Source: Microbulbifer agarilyticus S89
Lineage (GTDB): Bacteria > Pseudomonadota > Gammaproteobacteria > Pseudomonadales > Cellvibrionaceae
Assembly (NCBI RefSeq): GCF_000220505.1
Contig: NZ_AFPJ01000007.1
Span: 186,001-250,000, forward strand
Reading direction: 5' to 3'
DNA length: 64,000 nt
How positions within the stretch are numbered: the stretch's first letter is position 1; every line of letters starts with the position of its first letter. Of this stretch, positions 45,897 through 55,027 are shown piece after piece. The notes under the pieces were generated by a model, which searched no databases, was not told the origin of the DNA, and saw nothing but the letters and a program-made list of their open reading frames with translations. A program made the translations under genes and the position numbers.

Positions 45897-47789
45897 TTAC
45901 AGACTATCCAGCTCTGCCCAGCGCTCAAATGCCTGCTCCAGGGACTGCTGCAAATCACCCAGGACCTGCAGGCGCTCCTGCACCTTGGCGTTGTCCTGCT
46001 GGTAAAAATCTGGCGCAGCCACTTCGGCCTCCAGTGCGGCAATATCGTTTTCCAGGCTCTCAATTTGCCCCGGTAGTGCATCCAGTTCTCGCTGCAGCTT
46101 GTAACTGAGTTTTTTCGGCTTGGCGGCCGGTTTCTGAGCCGCCGCGCTGCTCCCTTCTGCGCCGTCTGCCGCGATAGGCTTTGCTTGCTTACGTGCCTTC
46201 AGCTGTTCTTCAGCACTGAGAAACTTCCCGCCCTGCCGGACAAAATCCTCATAACCACCCACGTATTCCCGCACCCTGCCTTCACCCTCGAAGGCGAGGC
46301 AGCTCTCCACTACATTGTCGAGGAAGGCGCGATCGTGGCTTACCAGGAGTACCGTGCCGGGAAAATCCATCAGCAGCTGTTCGAGCAGCTCTAGCGTCTC
46401 CACATCGAGGTCATTGGTCGGCTCGTCGAGCACAAGAATATTAGCCGGCTGGCTGAACAGCTTGGCCAGCAGCGCGCGGTTGCGCTCGCCACCACTGAGT
46501 GCGCCGACTTTGGTGCGCGCCTTGACACCGGTAAACAAGAAGTCGCTGAGATAGCCCATTACGTGCTTGGTGCTACCACCCACCTGAATGTTTTCGCGGC
46601 CCTCGGCAATGTTGTCGACCACAGAAAGTTCGGGGTCCAGTACATCGCGCCGCTGGTCAAAGTAGGCAACCTGCTGCTTGGTACCCAAACGAATCGAGCC
46701 GGACTGCGGTTGCAGCTCACCCAGCAGCAATTTGATCAGGGTACTTTTGCCGACGCCATTCGGCCCGATCAGGCCAACCTTGTCGCCACGCATCAGGGTG
46801 AAATTAAGGTCGCGCACCAGTGGTGCGGTGGAACCCTGCTCCACCTCAAACCCGAAGGTGACGTCTTTCAGTTCCGCCACCAGCTTGCCGGAGCGCTCAC
46901 CGGAATCCAGTGACATTTTGGCGACGCCCTGACGATCACGCCGCGCCTTGCGCTCATTGCGCAACGCCTTCAACGCCCGTACCCGGCCCTCATTGCGGGT
47001 ACGCCGGGCCTTGATACCCTGACGAATCCAGGTCTCTTCCTGTGCCAGCTTCTTGTCGAAGAGCGCATCACTGCGGGCCTCTTCCTCGAGCTGCTTCTCT
47101 TTCTCCTGCTGATAGCGATCAAACTGGCAGTTGAAGACACGCAGAATACCGCGATCCAAATCCCATACACTGGTGGCAAGACGCTGCGCCAGGGCACGGT
47201 CGTGGCTCACAAACAGCAAGGCACCGCGATAACTGGCCAGGAAATCTTCCAACCACTCCACTGCCGCGATATCCAGGTGGTTGGTCGGCTCATCGAGGAT
47301 CAGCAAATCTGGTTCCGTCACCAGGGCCCGCGCCAGCGCCGCGCGGCGTTGCCAGCCGCCGGAAAGGTCCTGCACTTGGGCGCTCTCGTCCAGATCCAGG
47401 CGGTCGAGCACACTGTCAATCTTCGCCAGTAACTCCCAGCCGTGGGCGTTTTCAATCTTCGCCTGCAGGTCAGGATTCTGGTTGTCACGGTACTCGGCGA
47501 GCCAGGCTCCCACCTCACCCAGGCCCTCGGCTACATAGCGGTATACCGACTGGCTGCAATCTTCCGGCAGCGCCTGTTCGAGGGTTGCGAGCACCAGCCC
47601 AGTCTGGCGCACGATCTCGCCTTCATCCGGGTCACCCTTGCCGGCAATCAGGCTGAGCAAGCTGGACTTGCCCTCACCGTTACGGCCAACCAGGCAAATA
47701 CGGTCTCCACGGTCAATTTTTGCAGTGACACCATCGGCCAGGACCTGAACGCCATAGCGCAATCCCACGCCATCCAACTGAAGCAACAT
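45897..47789 (-). CDS. uup: ABC-F ATPase Uup
   Basis: 630 residues from ATG 47789 (MLLQLDGVGLRYG); three extra upstream codons are possible. Two ABC domains: GRNGEGKSSL with LSGGWQRRAALAR, and GPNGVGKSTL with LSGGERNRALLAK. The linker and a C-terminal coiled coil (KKLSYKLQRELDALPGQIE) are diagnostic for Uup. ABC-F proteins act on ribosomes or branched DNA; Uup limits precise transposon excision in E. coli. Confidence 0.93.
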   Translation of the reverse strand: MLLQLDGVGLRYGVQVLADGVTAKIDRGDRICLVGRNGEGKSSLLSLIAGKGDPDEGEIVRQTGLVLATLEQALPEDCSQSVYRYVAEGLGEVGAWLAEYRDNQNPDLQAKIENAHGWELLAKIDSVLDRLDLDESAQVQDLSGGWQRRAALARALVTEPDLLILDEPTNHLDIAAVEWLEDFLASYRGALLFVSHDRALAQRLATSVWDLDRGILRVFNCQFDRYQQEKEKQLEEEARSDALFDKKLAQEETWIRQGIKARRTRNEGRVRALKALRNERKARRDRQGVAKMSLDSGERSGKLVAELKDVTFGFEVEQGSTAPLVRDLNFTLMRGDKVGLIGPNGVGKSTLIKLLLGELQPQSGSIRLGTKQQVAYFDQRRDVLDPELSVVDNIAEGRENIQVGGSTKHVMGYLSDFLFTGVKARTKVGALSGGERNRALLAKLFSQPANILVLDEPTNDLDVETLELLEQLLMDFPGTVLLVSHDRAFLDNVVESCLAFEGEGRVREYVGGYEDFVRQGGKFLSAEEQLKARKQAKPIAADGAEGSSAAAQKPAAKPKKLSYKLQRELDALPGQIESLENDIAALEAEVAAPDFYQQDNAKVQERLQVLGDLQQSLEQAFERWAELDSL

Positions 47790-47884
47790 AAATAACAACT
47801 ACAATATGTGTGAGTGAAAGCAGACATTTTACGCTTAAATCTGCGCCCCTTCGAACAAGCGATTTCTCAATCGGGTTTTACAGC

Positions 47885-49891
47885 ATGACGATTGGCCATA
47901 AAGGATTCGCCATTCTTCTCGTTAGTCTGGTTCTCGCTGCACTTCCTGCGGTCACCATTACGCCCGCGCGCGCTGCTGACACCGCGGATGCAGAAGCGGC
48001 AGTGGCCCAGAGGGAGAAGCTGCAGCAGGCTCGGCAAGCCATAGCCAGCAACAACAAGCGCCAACTGCGCAAACTCAAGAAAGAACTGAAAGATTATCCC
48101 CTACTGCCATATATCGAATACTGGGAACTGAGCAAGCGCCTCTCGAAACTGCCGTACGATGATATTGACGCCTTCCTCGAAAAGTACCGAGACACCGCGG
48201 TTGGCGACTGGATGCGCGTGCGCGTGCTGCGCGAACTCGGAGGTCGCGAGCGCTTCAAGGCGTACCTCAAATATTACGATCCGGACCAGATACGCCGCAC
48301 CCAGCTGCGCTGCTACTACGTGGACGCCCTCTCACGTCACGGCGACAAACAACAGGCCTACGCACTCATTGAAGAGCTATGGACCGTAGGCGCATCCCAG
48401 CCCAAGGAATGTGACCCAGCCTTCGCACGTTGGATAAAAGACGGGGGGCTCACCCAAGAGCGTGCCTGGCAGCGCCATACCCTCGCGGTAAGGTCGGGGA
48501 ACCTCGACCTGGCGGCGTTTATCGCACGCCAGCTGGATTCATCGCGCCGAGCCCGCGCTGAACTGATGCGCAGCGTGTATCGCAAGCCGGAGCAAATCCT
48601 TAACTACAAAAAATTTGTGCGTGAAGAGCCGGAGTATCGGGACATCGTCACCATCGGCCTGCGCCGCCTTGCCTCAAAAGATGCTGGCAAAGCGAATCAA
48701 GCGTGGGAGCGCTACAGCGCCAGCTACCTGTTTAACGACGAAGAACGGGATGACTACCTGCGCTACCTGGCCCTGCGCTTTGCCCGGCAGGATGACCAGG
48801 CGGGCCTCGAAGCCCTCATCAAGAACAATCCCGAATTCTTTGATTTGCGTACCTCCGAATGGCTGATACGTCAGTCCTTGCGCGAGATGGACTGGGCGCA
48901 AGTCGAATTTTGGATTGACCAGCTTCCCGCAGACAACCAGAAACTCGACCGCTGGCTTTACTGGAAGGCCCGCGCCATTGAGGAGCAACTCCAGGCCGCC
49001 AATCAAAACGACCCCGCGCGAAAGGCGCTGGCCAAAAAACTGTACCAGCAAGCCGCCGCAGAACGCAGCTATTACGGATTCCTCGCTGCCGACACCATTG
49101 GCGCAGACTATAGCTTCGTTGACCGTCCGGCGCCCATCACACCCAAATTGGTGGACGAGGTGGCCGCCCGCGCCGGGATGCAGCGCGCACGAGAGCTTCA
49201 GGCCATTGGCGAGTTCTACCACGCGCGCCGCGAATGGAATTACGCAACCCGCGATATGCCGGACGAAGAGTTGATGACGGCGAGCAAGATTGCAGGCTCC
49301 TGGGGCTGGTATCACAAGTCTATCCAGTCCATCCTCGCCGCCGACTATCTGGATGACCTGGAGCTGCGCTTTCCCCTCGCATTTCCCGGTATTGTCAGCG
49401 ATGTAGCAAGCCGGATGGGCAAGAAAACCGCGCTGAACGATTACCTGGTGCTGGCAGTGGCGCGCCAGGAAAGCCACTTTAGCCACGACGCCAAGTCCCA
49501 CGCCGGCGCTATGGGCCTGATGCAGCTGCTGCCATCTACCGCGCGCGCCACCGCACGCAAGGCGGGTGTGCCCTACCGACGCAGCTGGGACCTGCTGAAC
49601 CCCAATACCAATATCAGTCTCGGTGCCTACTACCTGAACTCGTTGCTCAACCGTTTTGACAACAATCGATTCCTCGCTGCCGCAGCCTATAACGCGGGCC
49701 CTACCCGGGTTTCGCGCTGGCTGAAAGATACCGATAAGAAACTGCCCTTCGATGTATGGATAGAAACCATCCCGTACAACGAAACAAGAAAATACGTACA
49801 AAACGTACTTTCCTATTCGGTGATCTATGCATACCGCAGTGGCGAAAAGAAATCACTGCTCAACAAAAATGAGGCAGAGGCCAAGCTGTAG
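47885..49891 (+). CDS. slt: Soluble lytic murein transglycosylase
   Basis: 668 residues from ATG 47885; the signal peptide (cut after ARA, residue 30) begins there, so the 25-codon upstream extension is rejected. A long alpha-superhelical U/L domain (about 40-480) precedes the lysozyme-like domain with catalytic Glu529 in ARQESHF, AGAMGLMQLLPSTA and AAYNAGPTRVSRWL. Periplasmic enzyme cutting peptidoglycan to 1,6-anhydro products, which NagZ later recycles. Confidence 0.95.
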   Translation: MTIGHKGFAILLVSLVLAALPAVTITPARAADTADAEAAVAQREKLQQARQAIASNNKRQLRKLKKELKDYPLLPYIEYWELSKRLSKLPYDDIDAFLEKYRDTAVGDWMRVRVLRELGGRERFKAYLKYYDPDQIRRTQLRCYYVDALSRHGDKQQAYALIEELWTVGASQPKECDPAFARWIKDGGLTQERAWQRHTLAVRSGNLDLAAFIARQLDSSRRARAELMRSVYRKPEQILNYKKFVREEPEYRDIVTIGLRRLASKDAGKANQAWERYSASYLFNDEERDDYLRYLALRFARQDDQAGLEALIKNNPEFFDLRTSEWLIRQSLREMDWAQVEFWIDQLPADNQKLDRWLYWKARAIEEQLQAANQNDPARKALAKKLYQQAAAERSYYGFLAADTIGADYSFVDRPAPITPKLVDEVAARAGMQRARELQAIGEFYHARREWNYATRDMPDEELMTASKIAGSWGWYHKSIQSILAADYLDDLELRFPLAFPGIVSDVASRMGKKTALNDYLVLAVARQESHFSHDAKSHAGAMGLMQLLPSTARATARKAGVPYRRSWDLLNPNTNISLGAYYLNSLLNRFDNNRFLAAAAYNAGPTRVSRWLKDTDKKLPFDVWIETIPYNETRKYVQNVLSYSVIYAYRSGEKKSLLNKNEAEAKL

Positions 49892-49926
49892 CTTTATACG
49901 CTCGGTTATAGGGATTAACCGGAAAA

Positions 49927-50061
49927 ATGCGCACGGCAAAAAGCAGGCAGGAAAAAACAGAGAGGAAAAAGCAAAGAGGTGATAAGTTAGGGAACAAGCA
50001 AAACAAGAAAAAGAAAGCGAATACGACGAAGCAGAGCACCAAGCAGCTCGTGTTGGCTTAA
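49927..50061 (+). CDS. Possible 44-residue very basic peptide
   Basis: ATG 49927 opens a frame ending TAA 50061: 44 residues, nearly half Lys/Arg, with RQEKTERKKQRGD and NKQNKKKKANTTKQSTK. CCGGAAAA just upstream is a weak ribosome binding site. The stretch is strikingly purine-rich on the plus strand. It lies 35 bp after slt, and its stop overlaps the stop of the convergent glutaredoxin-like gene. It could be chance in a polypurine spacer. Confidence 0.25.
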   Translation: MRTAKSRQEKTERKKQRGDKLGNKQNKKKKANTTKQSTKQLVLA

Positions 50062-50312
50062 GCCAACCGAGCCACCAGCCACTGATCCAGTTCGTCAACC
50101 GTAAACGGCCAGCAAATCACATCATCCACCGACCCAAGGCCAACCACTGGGATACTCCAGCCAAACAGCCGGGTAAGCGTTTCGTCATCGGCAATATCCA
50201 CCGAGACCAGCCGCAACTGGTATTTCTCCAACAGCGGCCAAATCTCCTGTTTGGCCTTCTCGCACAGAGTGCAGCCGAGCGTGGTGTACAGCAGTAAATC
50301 GCGTTCGGCCAC
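50058..50312 (-). CDS. Glutaredoxin-like protein (DUF836 type)
   Basis: 84 residues, thioredoxin fold. LLLYTTLGCTLCEKAK contains the CTLC redox pair (Cys14, Cys17), and WSIPVVGLG holds the cis-Pro. It is the small glutaredoxin-family DUF836 type of unknown partner. It begins 2 bp after the FHA gene ends, so it is probably cotranscribed with it. Confidence 0.85.
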   Translation of the reverse strand: MAERDLLLYTTLGCTLCEKAKQEIWPLLEKYQLRLVSVDIADDETLTRLFGWSIPVVGLGSVDDVICWPFTVDELDQWLVARLA

Positions 50313-50314
50313 GC

Positions 50315-51217
50315 CTACACCAGCCCCTGACTACGCGCCCAGAAAAAACCCGCCGCTGCCGCACCGGCGACAATGACACCCAGCCACACCCAACTGCCAC
50401 TGGCCGCTGCCGAGTCACCACGGTAACCCGCAGACAGGGATTCTGACGGACCGAAGGAGCCGCCTTCGCTGGTGGCCGCGCGACCGTCTTCCGCCTGCGT
50501 ACGCATGCCTAGCTGGCTGCGTCGCATGGCCTGGTCGAGCGCCGCACTCTGGCGCGCCGCTTCGGGCACGCTGACGGCCTGACGCACGGTGGTTTTGTCC
50601 AGGTCATCTGCCGGGCCCACCACACTAAAGCTCAGGCTGTCGAAGCGCAGCTCGTCACCTCGGCGTACGCGGGTCTCGGTGATACGCTGGTTGTTAAGAT
50701 AGGTGCCATTTGCGGAGCCAAGGTCCACAGCAAACAACAGGCCTTCCCGCACTTCGAGTCGCGCGTGGCGACGAGAGAGGTGCGACATAGAGAATGTCAG
50801 ATCGCACTCGTCAGAGCGACCGACGATGGTGGTCTCACGCACCGGAAATACGCGCCCGACAATCGCCGGGTGATTCGCACGCAGTGCCCACGCCACATTG
50901 GCGGCACTGCCGGCTGCTTTCAGGCGGGTGATTTTGGGGTCTACCACCGCCAGCTGGCGATCGCCAACCTGCACGCGATCGTTCGGCTGCAAGCGGCAGC
51001 TGCCTTCCACCACCTTGCCATTGACCAGCAGCTGGGCACCGCCCGAGAGGTTGTGTAACTCTAACTCGTCGCCGTCCACCAGGATCTCGGCATGCAATTT
51101 GGCCACTGACGAGTCTGCCAGGGTTAGGTCGCACTGGTTTCCCCGGCCAACCGTCACTTTGGGCGCTACAAGCCACACACTCTGACTGGAATCTTTCACG
51201 TCACACAGTTTCAACAT
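50315..51217 (-). CDS. Double-FHA membrane protein
   Basis: 300 residues from ATG 51217, behind CAAGGAAG. Two FHA domains: residues about 15-90 (VGRGNQCDLTLADSSVAKLHAEI) and about 125-200 (IVGRSDECDL, SHLSRRHARLE, NGTYLN). The second keeps all phosphothreonine-binding positions (Arg134, Ser149, His151, Asn170). A disordered linker with DKTTVRQ and a C-terminal membrane segment (275-293) follow, which would place the FHA domains in the cytoplasm. It is divergent from a PP2C phosphatase and a Ser/Thr kinase, so it is probably the phospho-reader of that module. Confidence 0.88.
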   Translation of the reverse strand: MLKLCDVKDSSQSVWLVAPKVTVGRGNQCDLTLADSSVAKLHAEILVDGDELELHNLSGGAQLLVNGKVVEGSCRLQPNDRVQVGDRQLAVVDPKITRLKAAGSAANVAWALRANHPAIVGRVFPVRETTIVGRSDECDLTFSMSHLSRRHARLEVREGLLFAVDLGSANGTYLNNQRITETRVRRGDELRFDSLSFSVVGPADDLDKTTVRQAVSVPEAARQSAALDQAMRRSQLGMRTQAEDGRAATSEGGSFGPSESLSAGYRGDSAAASGSWVWLGVIVAGAAAAGFFWARSQGLV

Positions 51218-51539
51218 GATCGAGCTTCCTTGAAGCCGCCAAAAGGCGTACAATTTTTAATCAATTTATTCTGTAAGGGCTGTGGAAACCGGCAACGGGC
51301 GCCAGCCAAAGCCTTTTCTCGCGTTTTTATTGGGCATCAATGCGATACACCGAAGTGAAAGTTTATCACGCGTAAATTGATTGGCCTGTGAATCGGTTTG
51401 CAGCTTACAATGTCATCAGGCTCTACTATGGAAACCACAGCTGCCTTGCATAATGCCCGCGGAACCACCAGGGAATATGGGCTTAAGGCACTAGTGGCGC
51501 TTTCGACAATAACGACAGGTAACAGGTAGTTGCATACCA
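51218..51539. other. Divergent promoter region of the FHA and PP2C genes
   Basis: 322 bp without a supported gene between divergent starts. It must hold promoters for both directions. I see no palindrome or consensus promoter I would defend. Confidence 0.4.
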
Positions 51540-52535
51540 GTGAGTGAAGCCAAAGTACGAGAACGCCCAAGCGGTGTGAGCCAACCCGCCGTGCGCGCCA
51601 GTATGCGCAGTGCTGGTGCGACCCACACCGGATACCGCCGCGATCAGAACGAGGATGCGTTCTGGGGCGATGAGTCCCGGGGCGTATGGGTGGTCGCCGA
51701 TGGATTGGGTGGTCATCAGGCGGGAGAAATCGCCAGCCAGACCGTCGTCGAAGAAATTCAACGCTCCTCCGCTACCGACCGACATTACGAGCAGGCCCTG
51801 CGTCGGGCACACGCCTTGCTGGCCGGTGACGAAAACAGCAATACCGCAATGGGCACCACCGCGGTAGTAGTGGCCGAAGACGCGCCCTACTTCCATATCT
51901 ATTGGGTCGGCGACAGCCGTGCCTACCTGTGGACCCCGCCCAGCGAAGTACCCGACGGTGCCGACCAACCCTTCCCTCACGGAACCCTGAAGCAGCTCAC
52001 GGTGGATCATTCCTACGTGCAGATGCTGGTTGATTCGGGCGCGATTAATCAGGAAGAAGCCGCCAACCACCCGAACCGCCATGTGATTACCCGATGTATC
52101 GGTGGGTCAGCCAATCCGACGCTGGAGATCGACCGCGCCTCATTTTCCTGGGACAAAGGACAAAAGCTGCTGCTGTGCAGCGACGGCCTCAGCAATGATG
52201 TAAGCCCTGCCGAGATCTGCGAAGTGCTGGCAAAGAATGCAGAAAGCCAGCGCGCAAGCGACTTGCTGATTGCCGCTGCACTGGATGCAGGCGGACGCGA
52301 TAACATCACGGTACAAGTCATCAGTGCCCCCGACGCCCAAACAAGTGAGCAAACCGCAAAATTTGACGCTAACGGCAACCCCAAGTCACAAAAGCGGAAC
52401 TCCCGCACATCGCGCGCGTTACTTGGGTCCCACAAAATTTTTTCCACTCGCGGCAAACTAATACTGAACATCACTACACTTGCCTTGATTTTGTCGGCAG
52501 GTATTTATGTCACCTGGCAACTACTGAACACTTAA
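51540..52535 (+). CDS. PP2C-type Ser/Thr phosphatase with C-terminal membrane anchor
   Basis: 331 residues, GTG start at 51540; ATG at codon 22 is an alternative. PPM motifs: RDQNEDAFWG (Asp39), VVADGLGGHQAGEIAS (Asp54), AMGTTAVV, LLCSDGLSNDV (Asp215) and GRDNITV (Asp254) supply the metal-binding aspartates. A C-terminal membrane segment (about 308-327) follows a basic linker, unlike the soluble PppA/Stp type. 16 bp before the kinase gene, so the pair is one operon and the phosphatase likely counteracts the kinase. Confidence 0.92.
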   Translation: MSEAKVRERPSGVSQPAVRASMRSAGATHTGYRRDQNEDAFWGDESRGVWVVADGLGGHQAGEIASQTVVEEIQRSSATDRHYEQALRRAHALLAGDENSNTAMGTTAVVVAEDAPYFHIYWVGDSRAYLWTPPSEVPDGADQPFPHGTLKQLTVDHSYVQMLVDSGAINQEEAANHPNRHVITRCIGGSANPTLEIDRASFSWDKGQKLLLCSDGLSNDVSPAEICEVLAKNAESQRASDLLIAAALDAGGRDNITVQVISAPDAQTSEQTAKFDANGNPKSQKRNSRTSRALLGSHKIFSTRGKLILNITTLALILSAGIYVTWQLLNT

Positions 52536-52551
52536 CAAGGAACGGGCTCGA

Positions 52552-55020
52552 ATGGAAGTTGTCAGCAGCGGCGCCGCCTCGCTGGAGATCCCTGGCTACC
52601 AGATCCTGAAAAAAATTAATCAGGGCGGTATGTCTACCGTATATCTGGCCACCCAGCGCAGCATGGGACGCCAGGTTGCACTCAAGGTGATGTCTCCCGT
52701 TCTTAACGCCGATCCGATTTTCAGCGAGCGCTTCCAGCGCGAAGCCAATATTGTTGGCCAGTTATCCCACCCCAATATTGTTGCCATCCATGACATAGGC
52801 CGCTACCGCAGCCTCAATTACATCGCTATGGACTACCTGCCTGGTGGCTCCGTGGCGGACGCGCTGACCAAAGGCGCCATTGAGCCTCTCGACGCGCTCC
52901 ATATTACCCGCCAGATTGCCATGGCACTGGACCACGCCAGCAACAAGGGCTATGTGCACCGCGACCTGAAGCCCGAGAACATCCTGTTCCGGGAAGACGG
53001 CTCAGCGATTCTCACCGACTTCGGCGTAGCGCGCGCGGTTGCACGCACCACACGCATGACCAACACGGGCATGGTTGTCGGCACCCCGCACTATATGAGC
53101 CCGGAACAGGCACGGGGCGCGGCCGTCGATGGGCGCGCCGACCTGTACAGCCTCGGTGTGGTGTTCTATGAAATGCTCACCAGCGCAGTGCCATTTCAGG
53201 CCGAAGAAGCGGTCGCCATTGCAATCAAACACCTGACGGACCCGATTCCTCGACTCCCCGCGCGCCACACCTTGTACCAGGGACTCATTGACCGCTTCCT
53301 CGCCAAAGACCCCGAGCAACGTTTCCAGCGCGGGCTCGACGTGGTTGACGCAATCGATCAGTTACTCGCGGCGCTGGATGGCAAGTCCCCGGCGCCGACA
53401 ACCAAGATGAACAACACCTCGGTGCGCGTCTCCAGCTTGTTGCGCGCACTGGTCCTCACTCTGTACGGCACCCTCTCCGATCGCGTGGTCGCCGCCTGGG
53501 CACGTTTTCGCGACAAGCCGGTGCATCAACAAAATCCGCGCGCTGAGCAGCAAACCATCATGCGTATTCGGCAAGTGGTGGAGCAGGCAGCGCCGATCAA
53601 ACCCCGGTCGAAAATGTTTTTCGGCCTGCTCGCGGTAAGCTTCACGCTCGCCTGGGTACTGTTCAGCCTGTTTAGCAACAAGTTCCAATGGCAAACCGAG
53701 TCTGGCCTGGTGAATGAGGCCGTCGATCTCACTTCACAGATACTGCTGCCGGAAAATGGCACAGCGCAATCCGGACAGGCCTCCGCGGAGCTACCGGGCC
53801 TTTCCGGCAGTCTGCTGCCCGCACCACTGCAGGAGCCCGGTGCACGCCAGACGGGCCCGGTGCTACGCAACACACCGGCCCCGGCAACAGTCGCAAAAGT
53901 CACACCCATCGCAGCACGCGAGGAGTCCGCGCGTGCAGACAATGGGGATCCTGCGAATGTAGAAGAGGCTGCCGGTACCCCAGTGACCGGTGACGCCGCA
54001 GCCAGTACCTCTGCAACCAGTGACACAAGTGCAGACGCGCTACCACAAGAACCGGAAGCCCCTGCGCCGCCCCCCACTTACGCACTCAAGGTTTCGCCAA
54101 CACCCGGCGATGCACGCATTCGCATCATGAACATCGTGCCGCGCTACACGCCGGGAATTAGCCTGGAGCCTGGTCGCTATGACGTTGAGGTGAGCAAACC
54201 CGGCTTCAGCACCGTGCGGCGATGGGTGGAGGTCAATTCCGCTGATGTGAATCTTGCGGTCCAGCTGGAGCGCAAATACTTTGCCGGCAAGAGTTTTCAG
54301 TCGCCGCTAAAAGACGGTGGCCGCGGCCCGGAAATGGTAGTCATCTCGCCCGGCGCATTTACCATGGGCAATAACGCGCGCCCGTTTACCAGCCCCGAGC
54401 ACAAAATCACGATCCGTCGCCCCTATGCAATTGGCGCCCACGAAGTGACGTTTAACGATTACGACCGCTATGCGAAAGCCAGTGGCCGCAGCTTGCCCAG
54501 TGATCAGGGATGGGGCCGCGGTACACGCCCCCTGATTAACGTGAGCTGGGTCGAGGCGCAGCGCTATGCCAAGTGGCTCAGTGAGCAGAGCGGGCAAAAA
54601 TATCGTTTGGCGAGTGAGGCGGAATGGGAATTTGCCGCACGGGCAAACACTGATACCCCCTTCTGGTGGGGCGATGGCAGCCCGCGGGGCAAGGCCAACT
54701 GCCGCCGCGGCTGCGCCAGCGAATTCAATTCCCTGTTTGCCGCCAAGAGCGCGCCGGTGGGCAACTATAAAGCGAACCCGTTTGGCGTGTACGACACCGC
54801 GGGCAACGTTGGTGAATGGGTCCAGGACTGTTTCCTGGGCGATTTTACCAACCACCGCAGCGATGCACGTCCTGTACAGCTGAAAAACTGTGACCTGCGT
54901 GTGGTCCGTGGCGGCTCCATGCGTGAGCCGCTGCGGAATATCAGCTCAGACTACCGCACCGGGCTGAATGAGCGCGCCCATTCCAAAGAAGTGGGCTTCC
55001 GCCTGGTAATGGAGCTGTAA
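52552..55020 (+). CDS. Ser/Thr protein kinase - TM - PEGA - FGE-like fusion
   Basis: 822 residues. Hanks-type kinase (15-275): GGMSTVYLA loop, Lys45 (VALKVM), HRDLKPEN with Asp138, DFG with Asp156, and SPEQARG. A membrane segment (355-374) leads into a Pro/Ala-rich linker and then a PEGA domain (about 510-590, LEPGRYDVEVSKPGFSTVRRWVEV), and an FGE-sulfatase domain (about 600-822: NVSWVEAQRYAKWLSE, RLASEAEWEFAAR, NVGEWVQDC). RVVRGGSMREPLRN lacks the catalytic Cys pair of true formylglycine enzymes, so that part is probably a periplasmic sensor or binding module. Confidence 0.92.
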   Translation: MEVVSSGAASLEIPGYQILKKINQGGMSTVYLATQRSMGRQVALKVMSPVLNADPIFSERFQREANIVGQLSHPNIVAIHDIGRYRSLNYIAMDYLPGGSVADALTKGAIEPLDALHITRQIAMALDHASNKGYVHRDLKPENILFREDGSAILTDFGVARAVARTTRMTNTGMVVGTPHYMSPEQARGAAVDGRADLYSLGVVFYEMLTSAVPFQAEEAVAIAIKHLTDPIPRLPARHTLYQGLIDRFLAKDPEQRFQRGLDVVDAIDQLLAALDGKSPAPTTKMNNTSVRVSSLLRALVLTLYGTLSDRVVAAWARFRDKPVHQQNPRAEQQTIMRIRQVVEQAAPIKPRSKMFFGLLAVSFTLAWVLFSLFSNKFQWQTESGLVNEAVDLTSQILLPENGTAQSGQASAELPGLSGSLLPAPLQEPGARQTGPVLRNTPAPATVAKVTPIAAREESARADNGDPANVEEAAGTPVTGDAAASTSATSDTSADALPQEPEAPAPPPTYALKVSPTPGDARIRIMNIVPRYTPGISLEPGRYDVEVSKPGFSTVRRWVEVNSADVNLAVQLERKYFAGKSFQSPLKDGGRGPEMVVISPGAFTMGNNARPFTSPEHKITIRRPYAIGAHEVTFNDYDRYAKASGRSLPSDQGWGRGTRPLINVSWVEAQRYAKWLSEQSGQKYRLASEAEWEFAARANTDTPFWWGDGSPRGKANCRRGCASEFNSLFAAKSAPVGNYKANPFGVYDTAGNVGEWVQDCFLGDFTNHRSDARPVQLKNCDLRVVRGGSMREPLRNISSDYRTGLNERAHSKEVGFRLVMEL

Positions 55021-55027
55021 CAGCCCG

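Noticed and set aside
49853-50098. 81-codon hydrophobic minus-strand frame across the slt/glutaredoxin spacer
   Set aside because: Its Phe/Leu/Ser-rich translation is what a polypurine tract gives when read from the other strand; it overlaps two real genes.
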